DNA from: AC-32 sp038237925 | GTDB taxonomy: Bacteria > Actinomycetota > Thermoleophilia > Gaiellales > Gaiellaceae | Direction: 5' to 3' | DNA length: 37,921 nt | Assembly: GCA_038237925.1 (NCBI GenBank) | Contig: JBBRYF010000019.1 | Span: forward strand, 1 to 37,921 | Shown: positions 23,512 to 31,079 of the stretch, piece after piece | Layout: the number at the start of each line of letters is the position of its first letter | Position numbering within the stretch: the stretch's first letter is position 1 | The notes under the pieces: model-generated | What the model saw: the letters and a program-made list of their open reading frames with translations, nothing else | The model's database searches: none | Told to the model about the DNA's origin: nothing | Made by a program: the position numbers and the translations under genes

Positions 23512-24001
23512 ACTGGACGCGAGCACGCGCGTGCAATCGCTCGGCTGGGGGGAAGGGGAAGCGCAAGTTAGCCTCCCGGCGGTGGTGACGGCTCAAGCCG
23601 CCGAATGAAGCGGCAGGGCGACGCGCATGCGCCGCTCCCGCAAGGGGACCCCAGTGCCGTCAGCCCTGCCGCAACGTGAAGATCCCCGCTGCGCAGTTGG
23701 ATAAACGAAATGAACGAGCGAGAGCGGCCGCTTGGGGGCAAGGGGTTGCCCTGGGGAGAGGGGGCGGCCGCTCTCGCCTGTAGTGCGGAAGGCGCGGAGT
23801 TTGACTTCCTCTTTGGCGCTTGTCCAGTTGAGGGAGAGAAGTGCGGAGGGGTTCGTAACGTCATACGCACATGTAGGGGTCAAGATCCTCGGGACGACAT
23901 GGGCGACCCATCGCTCACTCGAATGAGGGAGCCGATCTGAACGCGTGGCCGCGTAGCGCCGTTTCGACGCGAGAGAGTGACCCTTCCCCGATCTCCCGCG
24001 C
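23512..24001. other. Non-coding stretch with a large hairpin
   Basis: No convincing protein-coding frame. The main feature is the double hairpin at 23718-23777, described separately. Confidence 0.5.
23718..23777. repeat. Large inverted repeat, 14-bp arms with nested stem
   Basis: GCGAGAGCGGCCGC (23718-23731) has a perfect complement at 23764-23777. The 32-nt spacer holds a second stem, GGGCAA/TTGCCC around GGGG. Together they form a two-tier hairpin with no T-tract on either side. Could be a structured RNA, a cruciform or a mobile-element end; its function is not evident. Confidence 0.7.
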
Positions 24002-24232
24002 TCAGTGCTGCGCGAGGATGAGCAGAGCGAGCGGCGTTGCGGGGATGGCGATCGACGCGAAAGCGAGAGCGAGCATCTGCAGCGGTCCTACCCGCACCGA
24101 AGCGTCGGCCCGCACGAAGGGCGCCCACCTCGGCTCGGGCAGGAAATGCCGAGCTCGCTCTGCTAGTTCGGGGCAGACGAGTGCCAGTTCCGGCGAGAGC
24201 GGTTCATCTAGCGGCAATTGAATCGACGACAT
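24002..24232 (-). CDS. Small putative membrane protein
   Basis: A 76-aa frame with GGGAGG four bases before the ATG. A soluble part (LPLDEPLSPELALVCPELAERARHFLPEPRW) precedes one hydrophobic segment (about 52-73, MLALAFASIAIPATPLALLIL). No family recognised. The good ribosome site and amphipathic-then-hydrophobic layout favour a real gene, but it lies in a decayed region and could be a remnant. Confidence 0.4.
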   Translation of the reverse strand: MSSIQLPLDEPLSPELALVCPELAERARHFLPEPRWAPFVRADASVRVGPLQMLALAFASIAIPATPLALLILAQH

Positions 24233-24985
24233 TCGGCCTCCCTTCCCGCAGCCAGGATCTCGCGGCCACGCTCGACGCGCATCACCCGATAGGGGGATCA
24301 GACCCTAGGCCCCACGACCGCTGAAATCAGCTGGGGACTGAGGCCGGGCGACGAGCCGAACGGCCCTTTCACGCTTACGCTGCGCGACCCGGCCTCGTGG
24401 GAAGCTACGAAACGCCGGCATGCGGCGCTAGTGGTCTAAGCGGGCACGTCCTCAACCACCAGAACCGGCGGCTGGTCGGCGTCGTCGTCTCGCGTTCCGA
24501 TCACAAACAGCGATGACGGGCTTCGAGAGTTTCTGTTTGGTGAGAGGGGCCACCGGGACTAGACCCTGCCGGCGCAAGAGGCGGGTCGGAAGGCGCACTG
24601 TCCCCTGTTGAGGGGAAGCAGTGCGCCTTCGATTGACGGCTGTTTGCTGTCGGCGTTCGTCGTCGGCCCGGAGCTCGAGCGCGCCCGGGTCGTGGGTTAC
24701 CGCCGCGGTTCCGCAAATGCGGAACGCTCGCTCCGTCTGCCCGCGCCTCGCGGCGCCACGGACGGGTTTCTCAAGTCTGGGGGGGTTCGAAGTCCCCCTC
24801 TGACGGCTCTGCGGCCGGGAGCGCTCCGGCCGGGACGTGACGCGCGCGGTTTGTCGCGTCAGCGCCCTGCGCCGCCCCTTCGCTGGCTCGAACCTGACTA
24901 GAACCTGACTCGCGGCACTGCCGCGCGAGGCTGTCTAGCTCTTGAGAAACAAGCGATTCACGCCAATTGCGGCGGAATCGCGGAG
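24233..24985. other. No gene recognised; one strong hairpin
   Basis: Short frames only, none with similarity. The stretch holds the nested hairpin at 24590-24629 and a GGGGG-TTCGAAG-TCCCC arm near 24781-24803 that mimics a tRNA T-arm but has no matching acceptor. Confidence 0.5.
24590..24629. repeat. Nested inverted repeat, 11-bp arms
   Basis: AAGGCGCACTG (24590-24600) pairs with CAGTGCGCCTT (24619-24629). Inside, TCCCCT/AGGGGA pair around GTTG, with two extra bases on the 3' side. The two-tier design is like that at 23718-23777, though the sequences differ. No T-tract follows. Confidence 0.7.
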
Positions 24986-25028
24986 GAGCGGATGATGGGA
25001 CTCGAACCCACGACCTTCTGCATGGCAA
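24986..25028 (-). repeat. Direct repeat copy 2: 3' half of tRNA-Gly(GCC)
   Basis: Identical over 43 bp to 22343-22385, again without a tRNA 5' half on its right. The distance between copies is 2643 bp. Given the orientation, an intact tRNA-Gly would be expected further right if both are relics of successive integrations downstream of it; none is found in the rest of the window. Confidence 0.85.
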
Positions 25029-25148
25029 GCGGGTCGTGGGTTTGGGGTCAGCGGCACACGAAACCGCACCGTTGAGCGGAATCCGGCGTTAGCCCCCGCT
25101 CCCCTGACGCCCGCCGTATTACCGTCGTTTGCGGGCGATTCCTGGCGG

Positions 25149-25179
25149 TTTGGGCACAAGACCGGCCCTTGTGCCCAAA
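25149..25179. repeat. 12-bp inverted repeat at the break of a truncated gene
   Basis: TTTGGGCACAAG (25149-25160) and CTTGTGCCCAAA (25168-25179) are perfect complements around seven bases. It falls just where the protein similarity of the adjoining truncated gene ends, so it may mark a rearrangement point or an element end. Confidence 0.65.
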
Positions 25180-25522
25180 CGAAGACGCGAATGAGTCGCG
25201 CCCCGCGGGCAGCCATCACGGCGCCGTAGGTCTCCCCGCTGCGCACACCCTCGCCGGTCTCGTCGAGCAGCATGCGCCGCCGCGGGCCGAACCCGCGGCC
25301 GTCGCGGCTCAGGGCGACGCGGAGGCGCGCGGACGCGTCGCCATGCCAGTGCAGGGCGATGTTCGTGACCGAGCGTGGCATCGTGAAGGTTCGCGCCTGC
25401 GCGACTCGCCCAGAGGCGGCGACCGTATGGACGTCGGCCCCGAGCGCTGCCTCTGCGCAGGTAGGGGGAACGGCGAGGACGCCGAGGACGATGAGGCAAC
25501 GAAGGAGGACGGCGGCGCGCAG
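25168..25522 (-). pseudogene. Truncated secreted protein, N-terminal part only
   Basis: The minus-strand frame after a stop at 25526-25528 reads a signal peptide (LLRCLIVLGVLAVPPTCAEA) and a domain start (TNIALHWHGDASARLRVALSRDG, then GARLIRVFVWA). This resembles the N-terminal region of secreted peptidoglycan-amidase-like proteins of this lineage, where LVGLHW-type motifs precede an amidase domain. No ATG, GTG or TTG precedes the signal peptide in frame, and similarity ends at the inverted repeat near 25160. It looks like a gene broken at both ends; the family guess is tentative. Confidence 0.45.
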
Positions 25523-25588
25523 AACTCAATTAGAGCCAGTCACGTCGCACCTGTCACCGAACGTCGGGCCAGAAAAGAACGGTGTTTC

Positions 25589-25735
25589 ATGCCCGTGAAG
25601 CTGATTGACGTCGAGGACGGGGAACGGCTCGCCGCCTGCGTCATCCAGCGAAGCCAGATCACCCTCTCGCCCGAGGACTTCGAGGACGCGCACCAGTTAC
25701 CTGCTCCTCGAGCTCTGGATCTAGCTGAGGTGTAA
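25589..25735 (+). pseudogene. Short frameshifted fragment, possibly sigma-factor-like
   Basis: The frame reads LIDVEDGERLAACVIQRSQITLSPEDFEDAHQ, then a +1 shift would continue YLLLELW before another stop. The composite resembles the start of small sigma-factor-like proteins carried by actinobacterial mobile elements. The similarity is weak. No intact product is possible as read. Confidence 0.3.
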
Positions 25736-25955
25736 GACTGTCGATATAGGCACCGGGGATAGGTGGGCCAGCACCTACCCCCTGGTGTCCTCCTTCTCTC
25801 CTTGTCGAACTAGACGCTCGCGAGGGAGAGAACCTGTGGCCTGACGCGTGCGTACGTTCTACCCGCTGCGATCCGCATTTGAACACGCGTCGCGAACGAT
25901 CAGCACCGGCGCGCTTCATGTTTATGAAGGATCTAACCGCTGTAAGTGGCCGCTA

Positions 25956-27323
25956 CTAGGCAGGGGTGATGTTCTGGTTAACGCTGAAGGCGTTGTCGGG
26001 GTCATAGTGACCCTTGATCCGCGCCAGCCGGTCGTAGTTCGGGCCGTACATCGCGCGCACGCGGTCGCCGGTCTCCTGCATCTGGAAGTTCACGTACCCG
26101 GTGCCGAGCGTGTACGGCCGCACAGCGTCGGAGTAGCTCACCGCCCAGTCGCGGATCGCGCCCGCGTTGGCCGGTTCCGGGTCGACCCCGGCGATCACCT
26201 GCGCCCACACCGCGTCGCGGTACGCCCAGGCCATCTCGTCGCTGCCGATGCGTGCCGGCGCACCGTCGATCGGATACAGGTGCGCCGTGCACTTCCAGGT
26301 CGGCATCGCCGCGCCGAATGCTGCGTGCTGCTCGATCGCGGCGTCCGGGATCTCGCTCACGAACTCGCCGCGCCAGTACCACTGGTCGCCCGCGGGGTAG
26401 ACCGCGTCGAATGCGGAGTTCCAGGCGGGCAGCGGAACGGGTGCGATGCCGTCGAGAAGCGGCGTACCCCACGAGCGTCCCTCTTTCAGCGTGGGCGAGT
26501 CGTCCTCGCCGGCGTAGCACCAGACGACGCCGCAGACCTTGCGAAGATGCAGCTCCTCCGGGAACGGCGGGCCGGGCGGAATCGAGAGGAACGCAAAGAA
26601 CCCGTTCAACTCGTCCGGTTGTGCAGGCATGAAGTCGCGATACCAGCGAAGCAGCTCGGCCGCATCGCCGATGTCGTAGAGCACAGGGCCCGCCTGTACC
26701 GTCGTGATCGGATACCCGCGGAACGTGAACGACGTGACGACGCCGAAGTTGCCGCCGCCGCCGCGAATCGCCCAGAAGAGGTCGGGCTCGTGCTCGACGT
26801 CGGTATGCACTATCGATCCGTCGGCGAGGACAACCGTCGCGGCGACGAGGTTGTCGATCGTCAGCCCGGCGCCGCGCGAGAGGTGGCCGACGCCGCCGCC
26901 GAGCGTCAGGCCGCCGACCCCGGTCGTCGAGATGATTCCAGCCGGAACGGCGAACCCGTGCTCATAGGTCGCGCGGTCGACGTCGCCGAGCTTCGCACCA
27001 CCCTGCACGCGCACGCTCTGCGCGCTCGGGTCGACCGTGACGTCGTTCATCGACGAAAGGTCGATCACGAGCCCGTCGTCGACGCTCGCGAGCCCTGCGC
27101 CGTTGTGTCCGCCGCAGCGCACAGCGAGCCGTAGCCCGCGCTCGCGCGCGAATCCGATCGCGGCCGCAACGTCCGCGTCGTCGACGCAGTACGCAATCGC
27201 GGCCGGATGCTTGTCGATCATCGCGTTGTAGAGCGCACGAGCTTCGTCGTAGCCCGAGTCTCCGCTCTCGACCACGCGTCCCTTCACGGCGGTAGTAAGA
27301 CCTTCGAGAGCCGGGATAGCCAT
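25956..27323 (-). CDS. FAD-linked oxidoreductase, berberine-bridge type
   Basis: A 455-aa flavoprotein of the PCMH/VAO fold. The FAD-binding domain shows VRCGGHNGAG (68-77), whose His is the usual 8-alpha-linked flavin site. GGGVGHLSRGAGLTIDNL lacks the Cys that double-linked members use, so single covalent attachment is expected. The substrate domain follows, and the C-terminal BBE motif is present (YGPNYDRLARIKGHYDPDNAF). Such enzymes oxidise sugars, alkaloids or polyketides with O2. No signal peptide is seen, so it is probably cytoplasmic. ATG with AGGAGG about six bases upstream. The SRPBCC gene upstream on the same strand may be a partner. Confidence 0.93.
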   Translation of the reverse strand: MAIPALEGLTTAVKGRVVESGDSGYDEARALYNAMIDKHPAAIAYCVDDADVAAAIGFARERGLRLAVRCGGHNGAGLASVDDGLVIDLSSMNDVTVDPSAQSVRVQGGAKLGDVDRATYEHGFAVPAGIISTTGVGGLTLGGGVGHLSRGAGLTIDNLVAATVVLADGSIVHTDVEHEPDLFWAIRGGGGNFGVVTSFTFRGYPITTVQAGPVLYDIGDAAELLRWYRDFMPAQPDELNGFFAFLSIPPGPPFPEELHLRKVCGVVWCYAGEDDSPTLKEGRSWGTPLLDGIAPVPLPAWNSAFDAVYPAGDQWYWRGEFVSEIPDAAIEQHAAFGAAMPTWKCTAHLYPIDGAPARIGSDEMAWAYRDAVWAQVIAGVDPEPANAGAIRDWAVSYSDAVRPYTLGTGYVNFQMQETGDRVRAMYGPNYDRLARIKGHYDPDNAFSVNQNITPA

Positions 27324-27422
27324 TGCCCCTCCTCTTGCCTGGTTTGGACGGCTCGACTCTACGCCGATCTGGTGCGCGGCTTGCGAAGCGAAGAGACCGG
27401 GTCATTCCTGTGGGCAGCGCGA

Positions 27423-27992
27423 TTAATGCGCGCGTCGCTCAGCCTCGGCCGCGACGGCCGCGATCGACAGGCGAACCGCGCGTTCCCATTGCCGCGCGAC
27501 ACGGTTACCCCACCAAGCACCGATCGCCCACAAATCGGTCCCGAGCTCGCCGTGCCAGGTGAGTTCTGTCCCCTGACTGCTCGCCTCGAGCACGAACGAC
27601 TCAACAACATACGGAACCGGACCACGCACGACGCGAAAGTCAATCCGACCGGGACGCTCGAAGCGCACGGTCTCCACCGTGGTCGCAACACCACACTTGA
27701 CCGGCGTGAAGTGAGCAGCCAGCACCATGTCCAAGCTGCGCTCCCATACCTCAAGCTTGTCTTCGAGCGCGTGCGGCGTCCGGCCAAGATACGGCGCGGC
27801 GATCACGTCGAAGACGACCTCGCGCGGCGCCGCGATTTGGAACCCCACCGGCCCAAGTTCGCGCAAACTCCGCCCAATTCCAACATCGATCGTCAGCGCA
27901 CCCCTCGCCAGCAAACGGTACAAACCCCGCCCGCCCGCCAACAGGCCGACAACGGTGAAAGCACGCCGCACGCCCTGGAGTCTATGCGCCAC
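27423..27992 (-). CDS. SRPBCC (START-like) domain protein
   Basis: A 189-aa protein. After an N-terminal segment with a weak hydrophobic helix (VVGLLAGGRGLYRLLARG), the core GFQIAAPREVVFDVIAAPYLGRTP and a C-terminal long helix WWGNRVARQWERAVRLSIAAVAAEAERR form the helix-grip layout of the polyketide cyclase/SRPBCC family. It binds a hydrophobic ligand, not identifiable here. GTG start. It lies 99 nt upstream of the flavoprotein gene. Confidence 0.8.
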   Translation of the reverse strand: MAHRLQGVRRAFTVVGLLAGGRGLYRLLARGALTIDVGIGRSLRELGPVGFQIAAPREVVFDVIAAPYLGRTPHALEDKLEVWERSLDMVLAAHFTPVKCGVATTVETVRFERPGRIDFRVVRGPVPYVVESFVLEASSQGTELTWHGELGTDLWAIGAWWGNRVARQWERAVRLSIAAVAAEAERRAH

Positions 27993-28311
27993 CGATGCAG
28001 CGGTGCAGCTGTGGCGGGCGGTCAGAGACTGGCTCGCGGACGAGTGGCCGTTCCAGCGTGTGGCTTACGCCGAGCGCGCCCACGGCACCTGACGTTGTCT
28101 CTTCGGGCTGACTCCGGATCGGAGTCCGCGCCTGTAGTCCAGGTCGCTTGGGGGACATCCCCGAACAGTGGCCCCGCCGAACGAGCGCGGCCTTGGCTCG
28201 GCATGAGATGCTGCCTCAGCGGCGGTTTCGCCGGACCAACAACTGAAGGTCTCAACGGCAAGGAATCGTCCCAGGACGGCCACCCGACGCGGTTAGTGAA
28301 AGGAAGTCAGC
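27993..28311. other. Intergenic, no gene recognised
   Basis: The plus-strand stretch near 28000-28092 encodes a protein-like tail (LWRAVRDWLADEWPFQRVAYAERAHG) that has no start of its own and may be a remnant. Nothing else is supported. Confidence 0.4.
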
Positions 28312-28683
28312 ATGTCGCACATGGGAAAATCGCACCTCGTCATCATGTGGACAGTGGGGCCAGATGACGTGACCGAGGGAGATCGCATCTTCGCGAGCCA
28401 CGCCGAGTGGATGAAGGGGCATCCCCGCGAGGGCGATGTGGCGCTGCTGGACTACACCGTCTCCAAGGGCCCAGAACTGTCGAACCCGATGGACCCGAAC
28501 TCGGAGCCAACAGGCAAGACGATCTTCGTGCTCGATGAGTACTACGAGTCACCGGCCGGCATCGCCAGGCACTGGCAGGACGCGACAGACAACTGGCCGG
28601 ATCTGTCCGCCGTGATGGCCTGGGGCGCCAAGGGCACGGTCGCGACTCTGCACAACGGCACGGCTGTCCAAGCACTCTGGTAA
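28312..28683 (+). CDS. Conserved-looking protein of unknown function
   Basis: A 123-aa soluble protein with AAAGGAAG seven bases before the ATG. HLVIMWTVGPDDVTEGDRIFASHAEWM, GDVALLDYTVSKGPELSNPMDPNSEPTGKTIFVLDEYYESPAGIARHWQDA suggest a compact alpha-beta fold like ferredoxin-fold dimeric monooxygenases (ABM/EthD type), where His residues line a small-molecule pocket. The assignment is speculative. It is a single gene with no close partner. Confidence 0.7.
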   Translation: MSHMGKSHLVIMWTVGPDDVTEGDRIFASHAEWMKGHPREGDVALLDYTVSKGPELSNPMDPNSEPTGKTIFVLDEYYESPAGIARHWQDATDNWPDLSAVMAWGAKGTVATLHNGTAVQALW

Positions 28684-28794
28684 GGGGTTCGATGCCTGCG
28701 TGAGGCAGTGTCACTTGAGGCGCGCGGCGTCCAATGTCGCGCGAACCCAGCGACAAGAGACGATCAGCGCAGCACACAATGTGCAAGGAGCCAG

Positions 28795-29000
28795 CTACTT
28801 CTCGGCGGTGGCTGCTTCCTGCAGGAACTTCAGGATCGTCTCAGTCGGCATGACGCCGTGACCTGAGTGCGGAACCACACACAGCTGCGCAGCGGGGATC
28901 GTTCTGAACATCTCGACGGCGCACTCCGGCGTGACGATGTCGCCGTCGCCGACGATGATCAGCGTGGGCGCCTCGATGTACCTCGCCTTCTCTGCTGTTC
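28795..29000 (-). pseudogene. Alpha/beta hydrolase, C-terminal remnant
   Basis: The minus strand reads ARYIEAPTLIIVGDGDIVTPE, then VVPHSGHGVMPTE and FLQEAATAEK before a stop at 28795. These are the acid (Asp in GDGDIV) and His (SGHG) regions of an alpha/beta hydrolase. The nucleophile-bearing N-terminal two thirds are missing and upstream codons lose similarity at about 29000. Confidence 0.6.
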
Positions 29001-29120
29001 GGAGGCTTCTTGGCGTCCGCGCGGCGCTGATGGACGGCGACGACCCGCGAGTTCGACGCAGTCCACCTGCCCGACTCGATCAACCAGTACGCTCGCGGAT
29101 GTAACAGACGGGGGATCCCG

Positions 29121-29895
29121 TCAGAAGCGGGCGTTTCTCAGGGCGGTTGCGCAGATGTCCTCGGGCTGGGCGTCGATCCTTGGGATCACGGCCCGCAACA
29201 GCCTTCGCAGGCGCTCGTTGTTGTCGGCGAAGACGCGGACGACCTCCTCCTGGCTGACCGGCTCGCCTTCTCTGACGCCTACGTCGTAGTCGGTAATCAT
29301 CGAGACGTTGGCGTAGCAGAGCTCGAGCTCGCGGGCGAGATAGCCCTCGGGGTAGGCGGTCATATTGACGACGTCCCAGCCCATGGCGGTGAACCAGCGT
29401 GACTCCGCGGGTCGAAAAGCGCGGCCCCTGGATCGTCACGACGGTGCCGCGGTCGCGGGCGGGGATGCCGAGCTCGCGCACCGTCTCGTAGAGGATCCGG
29501 CGCAGCTCGGGGCAGGACGGGTCGGCGGCCGAGATGTGCGTCGTCTCGGGGCCGTCGTAGAAGGTGTCGGGGCGGCCATTCGTCCGGTCGACGAACTGGT
29601 CGCAGATCACGAACTCGCCCAGGCGCAGGTGGGGTCGGAGCGCTCCGGAGGCATTCGGCCCGAGCTGCCGGCGGGCACCCACCTCGCGGAGCGCCCAGAT
29701 GTTCGCGCGGTAGGGGATCTTGTGTGGCGGCAGCTCGTGCCGGCGCCCGTGGCGGGGGAGGAACGCGACCCGGACACCGTCCACCTCCGCGAGAGCGAGT
29801 GGCGCTGACGGCGCGCCGTACGGGGTCGTAAGGTCGACCTCCTCGACGTTGTCGAGAAAGGTGTAGAAGCCGGAGCCACCGATGATCCCGATCAC
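29121..29895 (-). pseudogene. mtnP: Methylthioadenosine/purine phosphorylase with a 2-nt frameshift
   Basis: The frame from GTG 29895 reads IGIIGGSGFYTFLDNVEEVDLTTPYG, FLPRHGRRHELPPHKIPYRANIWAL, FVICDQFVDRTNGRPDTFY and VVTIQGPRFSTR. This is the MTA phosphorylase family, which splits 5'-methylthioadenosine (or a purine nucleoside) with phosphate. At about 29406-29411, where the family has STRAESRWF, the sequence has CGCGGAG instead of an expected CGCGCGGAG. The reading resumes in another frame as ESRWFTAMGWDVVNMTAYPEG to NARF at 29121. With two bases restored it would be a normal 258-aa enzyme. The deletion in a CG run could be real or an assembly error. Its start overlaps the Nudix gene stop as GTGA. 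Confidence 0.85.
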
Positions 29896-31079
29896 GGCGC
29901 TTGCTCGAGATAGGGGGCCGCGATCAGGATCGCGAGCGCAGTCTGCCCCTCCTGGAAGTCGCCGCCGCGGGCCCGCTCGATCGCCTCGGTAACCGGCAGG
30001 CGTACCAGAAATACGTGCTCGTCCTCGTCCGGACGGGGCACGTCGACCTCGACGCCTGTCGCGAGGAACGCGTCGGACCGGAGGCTGATGTGGGCGCTGG
30101 ACGAGTAGAAGGTCGTCAGGTGCCGCCAGCCGCCGGCGCGACCGCCGACCTCCTCGGCGAGCTCTCGCTGCGCGGCCTCGAGCGGGCTCTCGCCGTCCTC
30201 GATCGAGCCGGCCGGAACCTCGAGCGTCCAGTCGCGCACCGGGTGGCGGTGCTGGCGGACGAGCAGGAGCTCTCCCTTGTTCGTGACGGGGACGACGAAG
30301 ACTGCGCGCGGCGTCGCGAGATAGGCGTACGTTGTCGTGCGCCCGTCGTCGAGGACGAGGGTGTCGGAGACGACCGCGCGCCAGGGCGAGCCGGCGAGCA
30401 GCTCGCTCTCGAGCAGCCGCGCGTGCGGAGGCTCGGGGATCGTAAGTCGCGCGAGGGCCTCACGGGTGTGCGGCGCGGGTAGGTGATCGCGGTCGCGCGC
30501 GAGAAAGGAGAGGTCGACGGCGGTGTCGACGTCGCGCCACGCGGCGACCTCGGCAAGGCGCAGCCCGGCCTCCTCGCAGCGGCGGCGGGTGACGGCCAGC
30601 ACGGCCGGGGTCGACCAGGGGATCTCGTGGAAGGGCGCGTCGTTGCGTTCGCGCATCGCGATCAGCCAGTAGCCGCCGTCGGCCGCGGGGCCGAGGACCA
30701 CGTCGGCGCCGCCCTGGAGTTCGGCGAACGCCTGGGTGATTGTGCCGGGTGGCACGCCCGGTATGTCGGAGGAGACGATCGCGGTCGGCCCGCGTGGGAG
30801 CCGACGGGCGAGGCCGAGCCGGAGCGCGTCGCGCAGACCGCGTCCCTCCTGGAGAACGAGCTCGATATCCGGCCCCGCGAGCTCTGCGAGCGCGGCCCGC
30901 TCCTGCGAATGCGCGTGCAGGAGCGCGACGTTGTCGGCCTCGGCGCAGCAACCCGCGAGCGTGTCGAGCAGGAGCGCGCGCTGCAGCGCCTCGGCTCCAT
31001 CCGGGTCGAGCGGCGGTACGAGGCGCGTCTTGCTCAGATTCGGCGCGGGCGCCTTGGCGACGACGAGCACCTGGTTCAC
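29892..31079 (-). CDS. DUF2064 (rSAM-associated transferase 1) fused to Nudix hydrolase
   Basis: A 395-aa two-domain protein. Residues about 1-200 are a GT-A-fold nucleotidyl/glycosyltransferase-like domain of the DUF2064/TIGR04282 kind (VLVVAKAPAPNLSKTRLVPPL at the start, IVSSDIPGVPP, DVVLGPAADGGYWLIAM, WRDVDTAVDL). Residues about 205-395 are a Nudix domain of ADP-ribose pyrophosphatase type, with the Nudix box GSIEDGESPLEAAQRELAEE (about 290-309) and its RE..EE metal-binding residues. The two are usually separate proteins. A fusion suggests consecutive steps on one nucleoside-diphosphate compound. GTG overlaps the preceding gene's stop as GTGA, and its own stop overlaps the phosphorylase start the same way. 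Confidence 0.87.
   Translation of the reverse strand: MNQVLVVAKAPAPNLSKTRLVPPLDPDGAEALQRALLLDTLAGCCAEADNVALLHAHSQERAALAELAGPDIELVLQEGRGLRDALRLGLARRLPRGPTAIVSSDIPGVPPGTITQAFAELQGGADVVLGPAADGGYWLIAMRERNDAPFHEIPWSTPAVLAVTRRRCEEAGLRLAEVAAWRDVDTAVDLSFLARDRDHLPAPHTREALARLTIPEPPHARLLESELLAGSPWRAVVSDTLVLDDGRTTTYAYLATPRAVFVVPVTNKGELLLVRQHRHPVRDWTLEVPAGSIEDGESPLEAAQRELAEEVGGRAGGWRHLTTFYSSSAHISLRSDAFLATGVEVDVPRPDEDEHVFLVRLPVTEAIERARGGDFQEGQTALAILIAAPYLEQAP

Noticed and set aside
24776..24812. tRNA-like T-arm GGGGG-TTCGAAG-TCCCC
   Set aside because: T-loop position 60 is G, and no matching acceptor, D-arm or anticodon arm is found upstream.
22343..25028. CRISPR array
   Set aside because: Only two repeat copies 2.6 kb apart, explained as tRNA-Gly halves; no spacer periodicity and no cas genes.
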